Below are positions 23,527-28,306 of a stretch of DNA of 28,306 nucleotides, in pieces. This stretch comes from Desulfonatronaceae bacterium UBA663 (GTDB taxonomy: Bacteria > Desulfobacterota > Desulfovibrionia > Desulfovibrionales > Desulfonatronaceae): contig DBNV01000022.1 of NCBI GenBank assembly GCA_002299865.1, positions 1,292 to 29,597 on the forward strand. The letters are read 5' to 3'. The notes under the pieces were generated by a model. That model searched no databases and had not been told where the DNA came from. It was given only the letters and a program-made list of their open reading frames with translations. Within the stretch, counting starts at the first letter, position 1; every line of letters begins with the position of its first letter. A program made the position numbers and the translations under genes.

Positions 23527-23997
23527 TCAGTGGGTCAGGATTCTTTCGGACCGCCCAGGAGGAGTAGCCGAAGCCCGCGCTCCCTTGGGCGCGACCCAGA
23601 TTTCCAAAGAGGTGGAAAACCGATTGTCGATGATGTTGATGATGCAGTCGCGATCCGGCTTGGTGAACACGAGGATGGTCCGGCGGGATCTGAAGGAACT
23701 GCTGAGCTGCCAACCGTCCTTGGGCATGTTGTTGACGAAGAAATTGGCCAGGGAGACGGAGTCCACGCGGCCCTTGAAGGACAGCATCCCGACCTTGGCT
23801 TGCGGGCCTCCAAAGACAAAAGAGTGCTTCGGCTGCAGTTCCATTTCTCGGGGCACGAGAATGTCTTCGAAGTTGTAGTAAAGGCTTGCGGATGCGGTCT
23901 GCCGCGGCGGATCATCCGGAGAACCGAATTGCTTGGTGGAACAGGCGGACATGAGCAGCATGGCCATGGTCAGGACGCAAAAAATTCGTATAGTCAT
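23527..23997 (-). CDS. Small lipoprotein of unknown function
   Basis: 156 residues from ATG 23997, with GGAGG four bases upstream. A longer in-frame start at 24108 is rejected because the signal peptide begins here (MTIRIFCVLTMAMLLMSAC, lipidated Cys19). The mature part is a compact alpha/beta domain: VGMLSFKGRVDSVSLANFFVNNM, then MPKDGWQLSSSF and ILVFTKPDRDCIINI, reminiscent of small one-helix/three-strand lipoprotein domains in delta-proteobacteria; I cannot name the family. It is cotranslated with coaBC (six-base gap). Outer or inner membrane location depends on Lol sorting: residue +2 is Ser, which favours the outer membrane. Confidence 0.7.
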   Translation of the reverse strand: MTIRIFCVLTMAMLLMSACSTKQFGSPDDPPRQTASASLYYNFEDILVPREMELQPKHSFVFGGPQAKVGMLSFKGRVDSVSLANFFVNNMPKDGWQLSSSFRSRRTILVFTKPDRDCIINIIDNRFSTSLEIWVAPKGARASATPPGRSERILTH

Positions 23998-24185
23998 GGG
24001 ACCTCCGGAATGCGGCCGAACTCGGACGGATGGGGTGAGATACTGCAAACTTTTGTCCACCCTAAAGCAATACTTTTTAAGATTCAAGGCAGATGCAACG
24101 ACAGGCAAAAATCATGGGCGCGGGGAATGTCGCAGGCGATGACTCTTAAGCATGGCTTAAGGGGTTTCGTCCTAGAAGCGCGTCT

Positions 24186-24716
24186 TCACCCTTGGCCCGA
24201 GGTCAGCATGCGCTGCATCCCTGCCAAAGCCGACCAGGCTGCCTGTTTCTTGATGTGCAGGCGCGTGCCGGAAAACATAAACTGTTCACTGCGGGCGGCT
24301 TCTTTTACGATCCAGGCCATCCACACCGTGCCCACTGGCTTCTCCAGGGTGCCTCCGCCGGGTCCCGCGATCCCCGAAACAGCCAAGGCCATGTCCGCAT
24401 CCAGCAGATCACGGACTCCGCGGGCCATGGCCAGCACCACTTCTGCGCTGACCGCTCCGTGAGCGGCGATCATCTCTTCGGGCACGCCGAGAACATTGGT
24501 CTTGATTGAGTTGGCATAAGCCGTGACGCCTCCGAGAAACCACGCCGAGCTGCCGGGCACGTTGGTCAACAGGTGGGCGATCAATCCACCGGTGCATGAT
24601 TCGGCCAAGGCCAGCCGCGCTTTACGTCCGTTCAGCTCCCGGGCCAATGCGTGGATGACTCCCCGGCCGACCTCTCGGCAGTGTTGCGGATTGCCGGGCT
24701 GTTTGTTTGAATCCAT
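24186..24716 (-). CDS. pncC: CinA C-terminal-type nicotinamide-nucleotide amidohydrolase
   Basis: 176 residues from ATG 24716 (GAGGG five bases upstream; the in-frame start at 24752 has none). It consists only of the CinA C-terminal domain: ALAESCTGGLIAHLL (Ser40 in AESCTGG), GGVTAYANSIKTNVLGV, HGAVSAEVVLAMA and AVSGIAGPGGGTLEKPVGTVW. This enzyme deamidates NMN to nicotinate mononucleotide, recycling pyridine nucleotides. The N-terminal CinA half is absent, as in stand-alone PncC. NAD kinase is encoded divergently 258 bases away, so two NAD-metabolism genes face each other across one regulatory gap. Confidence 0.92.
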   Translation of the reverse strand: MDSNKQPGNPQHCREVGRGVIHALARELNGRKARLALAESCTGGLIAHLLTNVPGSSAWFLGGVTAYANSIKTNVLGVPEEMIAAHGAVSAEVVLAMARGVRDLLDADMALAVSGIAGPGGGTLEKPVGTVWMAWIVKEAARSEQFMFSGTRLHIKKQAAWSALAGMQRMLTSGQG

Positions 24717-24974
24717 GATAACCCTCGCAATCGTCGTTCTTGATTGAGACAACCTTAAAGGGTAAAAGGTTGATCTGCAACACGGGCACGTGCAACACGA
24801 TCCGGTACGTTTCCGGCAAGTCAGTCATCAGCCCACATGGTGAGCAGTTCAAAAGCGTCCACGCAAAAACGTCTACGCAAAAACGTCTACTTTGATGAGC
24901 AGTGTCCCCCAGTTCATGTCCAGGTTTTCGCCCTCACGTTGCACTACGCCCCGAAATTTTCAAAGGGTCTGCAA
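24717..24974. promoter_or_regulatory. Divergent intergenic region of pncC and nadK with small repeats
   Basis: The 258-base gap holds a possible plus-strand promoter (TTGATT 24740-24745, 17 bases, TAAAAG 24763-24768), overlapping the inverted repeat AACCTT (24751-24756) / AAGGTT (24766-24771); a repeated GCAACACG around CACGTG near 24777-24799; and the 14-base tandem repeat listed separately. An in-frame extension of nadK crosses it but looks non-coding. Confidence 0.35.
24851..24892. repeat. Three tandem 14-base units upstream of nadK
   Basis: Units AAAAGCGTCCACGC (24851-24864), AAAAACGTCTACGC (24865-24878) and AAAAACGTCTACTT (24879-24892) are near-identical and directly adjacent. They end 82 bases before the nadK start. 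The function is unknown; a slippage-prone repeat or stacked binding site is possible. Confidence 0.7.
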
Positions 24975-25823
24975 ATGAAGCGCGTCCACCCCCGCTCCGT
25001 GCTCTTGGTGACTAAGGACGGTCAAGCCGACATCTTGGGCTTGGCCGAAAAAATCGCCGCATGGCTGGATTTGTGCGGGGTGCCGAACACCACCACGGAG
25101 AACCGGGAAGATTTGAGGGATTGTCTGGCCGTTGACGATGCGACATTGGTCCTGGTTCTTGGCGGCGACGGGACCATGATCAGCGTGGCCAGAAAAATCT
25201 ACGGTGAGAACATCGTCCTTTTGGGGATCAGTTTCGGGCGGGTCGGCTTTCTGGCCGAGTGCTCAAAGGATTCTTGGCGTTCGGATCTTGAAGCTGTCTT
25301 GTGTCATGGGGTGGCGGTTTCCTCTCGGATGTTGCTGGACGTCCGAGTGCTGCGCCGCAGCGAAACTCTGCTTTCCACCGTCGCGGTGAACGACATCGTG
25401 GTGGGTCGGGGCAACCTGGCCCGTCTGATCCACCTGGAGCTTGTCGTCGAAGATGAACGGATCGCTTCGTTGCGTGCCGACGGGCTGATTCTGTCCACGC
25501 CCACCGGCTCCTCCGCCTATTCCTATTCCGCCGGAGGACCTTTGATTCATCCGAATCTGGACGTCATCGGCATCACGCCCATCTGTTCCTTTCTTACCGA
25601 CATCAAGCCCTTTGTCTTGCCGGCGGACAAGCGGATCGCCATTGACGTGGCCGAGGACGCCCTGGACGCCTACCTCACTCTGGACGGCCAGACCGGGGTG
25701 CATCTGCAGCCGGGTGATCGGATCCTCGCGACCGGCTCTTCCAGGCGCATGCTTCTCGCCGCTGTGGCACCGCAGTCCTATTTCCAGAAACTGAAAGCCA
25801 AGGGCTTCATCCATGGGGCCTAG
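24975..25823 (+). CDS. nadK: NAD kinase
   Basis: 282 residues from ATG 24975, chosen because AAAGGG stands seven bases upstream and MKRVHPRSVLLVTK is the normal family start; an in-frame ATG at 24837 would add 46 residues encoded partly by tandem repeats. It makes NADP from NAD. Motifs are LVLGGDGTMIS with GGDGT at 63-67, LGISFGRVGFLAE, the conserved ADGLILSTPTGSSAYSYSAG and the LTDIKPFVLPADKRI region. The stop overlaps the next gene's start by 11 bases, so it is coupled to a DUF89-like protein, an unusual partner. Confidence 0.95.
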   Translation: MKRVHPRSVLLVTKDGQADILGLAEKIAAWLDLCGVPNTTTENREDLRDCLAVDDATLVLVLGGDGTMISVARKIYGENIVLLGISFGRVGFLAECSKDSWRSDLEAVLCHGVAVSSRMLLDVRVLRRSETLLSTVAVNDIVVGRGNLARLIHLELVVEDERIASLRADGLILSTPTGSSAYSYSAGGPLIHPNLDVIGITPICSFLTDIKPFVLPADKRIAIDVAEDALDAYLTLDGQTGVHLQPGDRILATGSSRRMLLAAVAPQSYFQKLKAKGFIHGA

Positions 25824-27645
25824 CGTGTCCTCGCGCGCCGACATAGGTTCCTCCCGGGAAATCCGACTGGGCCACGATCCTCACCTGGATGCCTGGATCC
25901 TGCATTTTCTTACGGAGAACAACCTGGATCACGCCACTAATCCTCTGGAAAACGCCTCTCCTGAACAGATCAGGTTCATGGTGGACCTGGACGAAGATCA
26001 TTTTTTCCCCGCCTGCACCGACTGGATGTTGAACTTTCTCCTCAAGCAGGAGCTGACCAAGGATCTCCAACGCGAATACAGCACCTACTGGAAGAAAGTC
26101 ATCCAGATGATCCGGGAACAGATTGTCGATCCCTATCTGCGGGCCAAGATTACGGCCCTGTGCCGCTATAAGTTCAAGGCGGCCCTGCGGTCCGGGGTGA
26201 TCATCCCCTCGCGCCTGGTCAAATGGCTGTTGACCATTTTCATGGGCCACAGCGGTCTGGACGACCCGCTCAGGGATCGCAAGCGCCGGGCCAACGCCCG
26301 GGCCTATGCCTTCACCCAAACCCCTTTTTACCGGCAAATCATCAGTGCCTGCCCCAAGGAACTCATCGCCTGCGCGAGCATGGAGCAACTCCGGGAAGAT
26401 CTGGACCTGCTGGAGTTGAAACGATTGATTCGTCTGGCCACCCTGCACGGAATCTGGGAAGCCAAGGAATTTCGTCTGCACAAGACGGTCGCGGAGTGGA
26501 CCGACGTCCTACCGGTCTGGGAGTCCAAGGAATTTCAGCCGGACGCCCAGACCTTGCTGGACGACATGGACGCGTCCTGGCCGGAGTTCGAGAAACTGCG
26601 CGGATGCCTGTTCCAGAAACGCCACGACTCCTTGAAAATCCTGTACCTGTCGGGAGAAAGCGGGGCCGTGATCTTTGACATTCTGATCGTCCGCGCCCTG
26701 ATCCGCCAAGGGCATAGGGTCATCCTGGCCCTCAAGGAGGGTTTTGATTTCATGACGCCCACGATCTGGGACGCGGACCATGATCCTGTGTTCGCCGAAG
26801 CCCTGGTCGGCGCTTATTTTCTCCTGGACAATCAGGTTTCCAAGAACGAATTGCTCAAACGCATCCGGGAGAACCAGCTTTTGGTCATTTCCGACGGCAC
26901 CCGCGAGCGTCTGAACCTCTACCGGACCAGCCTGACCTTTGCCAGGGCCTGGAAGGAAGCGCAATTGATCATCGCCAACGGCGGCTCCAATTATCGTCGT
27001 CTGATCGCCGCCAGTCAGGAATTCACCCGGGATATCGTGTCCTTTCATCGCAATGATCGGCAGGAGATGGTCTTCTCTTGCAAGCCACGATCCGCGCGCG
27101 TCCGGCACGTCGCGGAGCGGGAATTGCTGGTCAAAGCCGACAAATTGATCGACTCCATGCGCCAGGCCAGGGCCGCCGGCAAGACCGTGATCTTCTACAG
27201 CGCCATCATCGGTTCCATTCCCGGGCAGACCAAGACGGCCATTGTCGTGCTCAACGCTTTTGTCGCCCATTTGCGCTTCAGGTTGGAACAATCCCTGATC
27301 ATCAATCCGGGCGAGCACTTTGAGCCGGGCATGGACGGGGACGACCTGATGTATATGTGGGAGAAGGTTCAGAGCAGCGGGTTCATCGACGTCTGGCGCT
27401 TCCAGACCGTGGAGGACATTGAGCGCAGCTTCGAACTCCTGGGCCAGAAAATGCCTGCGGTCTGGAACGGCAAAGACGCCACCTATTCCACCGGCTGTAC
27501 CAAAGAGATGAAGATCGCCCTGGACGTGCAGAAAAAGCATCCGGAACTGCAGATCATCGGCCCGGATCCGGAAAAATTCTTCCGCCGCCGGGAGTACGGC
27601 GTGGGCAAGTATTTTGACGTCAGTCTGGAGAAGAGTTGGCGCTAG
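25813..27645 (+). CDS. DUF89/ARMT1-like protein with altered metal site and long C-terminal extension
   Basis: 610 residues, much longer than typical DUF89 proteins (about 300-450). An all-helical N-terminal part (20-265) is followed by the core: LYLSGESGAVIFD (278-289 region), EGFDFMTPTIWDAD (309-322) and IIANGGSNYRRL (386-397). The usual family motifs are DNAGEIVFD, a following 'NDAT' and KGQGNYE; here the DN, the second Asp and the KG are replaced (Gly-Glu, Thr, Asn-Gly). The last 150 residues (from about 460, with IINPGEHFEPGMDGDD and a late YSTGCTKEMKIAL) are not known to me. DUF89 members are metal-dependent phosphatases of damaged metabolites; the altered ligands make that doubtful here. 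The start overlaps nadK. Confidence 0.6.
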   Translation: MGPSVSSRADIGSSREIRLGHDPHLDAWILHFLTENNLDHATNPLENASPEQIRFMVDLDEDHFFPACTDWMLNFLLKQELTKDLQREYSTYWKKVIQMIREQIVDPYLRAKITALCRYKFKAALRSGVIIPSRLVKWLLTIFMGHSGLDDPLRDRKRRANARAYAFTQTPFYRQIISACPKELIACASMEQLREDLDLLELKRLIRLATLHGIWEAKEFRLHKTVAEWTDVLPVWESKEFQPDAQTLLDDMDASWPEFEKLRGCLFQKRHDSLKILYLSGESGAVIFDILIVRALIRQGHRVILALKEGFDFMTPTIWDADHDPVFAEALVGAYFLLDNQVSKNELLKRIRENQLLVISDGTRERLNLYRTSLTFARAWKEAQLIIANGGSNYRRLIAASQEFTRDIVSFHRNDRQEMVFSCKPRSARVRHVAERELLVKADKLIDSMRQARAAGKTVIFYSAIIGSIPGQTKTAIVVLNAFVAHLRFRLEQSLIINPGEHFEPGMDGDDLMYMWEKVQSSGFIDVWRFQTVEDIERSFELLGQKMPAVWNGKDATYSTGCTKEMKIALDVQKKHPELQIIGPDPEKFFRRREYGVGKYFDVSLEKSWR

Positions 27646-27785
27646 GCGGCTTATACGCAACGCAACACTCGGAAGATGTTCAGCGACGGTAGTTTGTTGT
27701 GGATACGGACAACAGGACGTGGTCCTGACGATAAAAATCTTCATGTGCTGAAACACGTTTTGGCAATATTTTAAGGAGACGATGC
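27646..27785. other. Intergenic region before gatB
   Basis: 140 bases. It holds a small inverted repeat TGTTGT (27695-27700) / ACAACA (27709-27714) around GGATACGG and the SD AAGGAG at about 27773-27778. No convincing promoter or terminator was seen. Confidence 0.4.
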
Positions 27786-28306
27786 GTGTCTGAGTACGAA
27801 GCCGTCATCGGCCTGGAGGTGCACGCCCAACTACGCACCAAAACCAAGATCTTCTGCGCCTGTGCCACGGCCTTCGGCCAGGAACCCAATACCAACACCT
27901 GCCCGGTGTGCACGGCCATGCCCGGCGCCCTGCCCGTGCTCAACCGCCTGGCCGTAGAATATGCCGCGAAAATGGCCCTGGCCGTGGATTGCACAATCAA
28001 CAACCGGTCCATTTTCGCCAGGAAGAACTACTTTTATCCGGACCTGCCCAAGGCCTATCAGATCTCCCAGTACGAAGCCCCCCTGGCCGAACACGGCCGT
28101 TTGCGCATTCAGGTGGAGGGCAAGGAAAAGATCGTGGGCATCACCAGGATTCACATGGAGGAGGACGCCGGCAAATCCATTCATTCGGCTGTGGAGAACA
28201 AGAGCTTCGTGGACTTGAACCGTTGCGGCACGCCGCTGATCGAGATCGTCAGCGAGCCGGACATGCGCGGCGCGGACGAAGCTGTGGCCTATCTCAAGGC
28301 CCTGCG
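27786..28306 (+). CDS. gatB: Aspartyl/glutamyl-tRNA amidotransferase subunit B, N-terminal part (3' end outside window)
   Basis: The first 173 residues are visible. The start is GTG 27786 with AAGGAG seven bases upstream; the nearby ATG 27782 is closed after three codons. The N-terminus is EYEAVIGLEVHAQLRTKTK, then the zinc-type CPVC in TNTCPVCTAMPGALPVLN, KNYFYPDLPKAYQISQYE, IHMEEDAGKS and GTPLIEIVSEPDM, all hallmarks of GatB. Within the GatCAB complex it binds misacylated Glu-tRNA-Gln or Asp-tRNA-Asn and activates it for amidation. The gene appears monocistronic at its 5' end; gatC and gatA are not visible nearby. Confidence 0.96.
   Translation, partial: MSEYEAVIGLEVHAQLRTKTKIFCACATAFGQEPNTNTCPVCTAMPGALPVLNRLAVEYAAKMALAVDCTINNRSIFARKNYFYPDLPKAYQISQYEAPLAEHGRLRIQVEGKEKIVGITRIHMEEDAGKSIHSAVENKSFVDLNRCGTPLIEIVSEPDMRGADEAVAYLKAL

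Noticed and set aside
24777..24800. CACGTG with flanking GCAACACG repeats as a second parS
   Set aside because: The flanks do not match TGTTTC/GAAACA; only the central hexamer is shared.
24837..24974. N-terminal extension of nadK
   Set aside because: The extension is partly encoded by tandem repeats, and a better start with SD and family-like N-terminus lies at 24975.
27695..27714. Inverted repeat TGTTGT-N8-ACAACA before gatB as an operator
   Set aside because: Only 6-bp arms with no linked promoter; likely chance.

Overview
The window looks like an origin-side piece of the chromosome of a sulfate-reducing-type deltaproteobacterium (Desulfobacterota, most like Desulfovibrionales). This is inferred from remembered gene order (fmt-DUF116-rsmB, three tandem Hsp20 genes, the nfeD-slipin pair), GC-rich codon use and protein flavour; no database was searched. 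It is almost all housekeeping DNA: about 29 protein genes, short gaps, no tRNA or rRNA, no CRISPR array, no insertion sequence and no phage gene.

Layout. 1-1483 (+): end of a yejA-type peptide-binding protein and the permease yejB, with no yejE after it. 1443-2231 (-): an RlmB-type rRNA 2'-O-methyltransferase whose 3' end overlaps yejB. 2448-4079 (+): lipoprotein lytic transglycosylase MltD with three LysM repeats. 4119-5730 (-): shikimate dehydrogenase aroE and a small SAM methyltransferase. 5864-7158 (+): three Hsp20 genes, with a possible SD-masking hairpin at the front and a double hairpin/terminator at the end. 7220-8688 (-): moeA and a very short mobB-like gene behind a good promoter. 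8863-15610 (+): a compact translation cluster, hisS-aspS-def-fmt-DUF116-rsmB, whose last five genes overlap each other.

15656-24716 (-): a long leftward series. In transcription order it is pncC, a lipoprotein, coaBC, an unrecognised 193-aa protein, nfeD, a slipin, a 98-aa helical protein, parA, parB and an HldE-type heptose kinase. A perfect 16-bp parS site, set inside a 44-bp perfect palindrome, lies between the 98-aa gene and parA. A small zinc-ribbon gene with its own promoter is inserted in the opposite orientation between parA and parB. 24975-28306 (+): NAD kinase, a 610-aa DUF89/ARMT1-like protein that appears to lack the usual metal ligands, and the start of gatB.

How the parts fit. 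The hisS-rsmB cluster makes charged tRNA (His, Asp), formylates and deformylates initiator Met, and modifies 16S rRNA. AspRS carries residues typical of the non-discriminating type and gatB lies in the same window, which suggests that Asn-tRNA is made by transamidation. ParA, ParB and parS form the chromosome segregation system. NfeD and slipin form a membrane protease/scaffold pair. The least explained items are the DUF89-like protein, the zinc-ribbon gene inside parAB, the palindrome around parS, the shortened mobB and DUF116.
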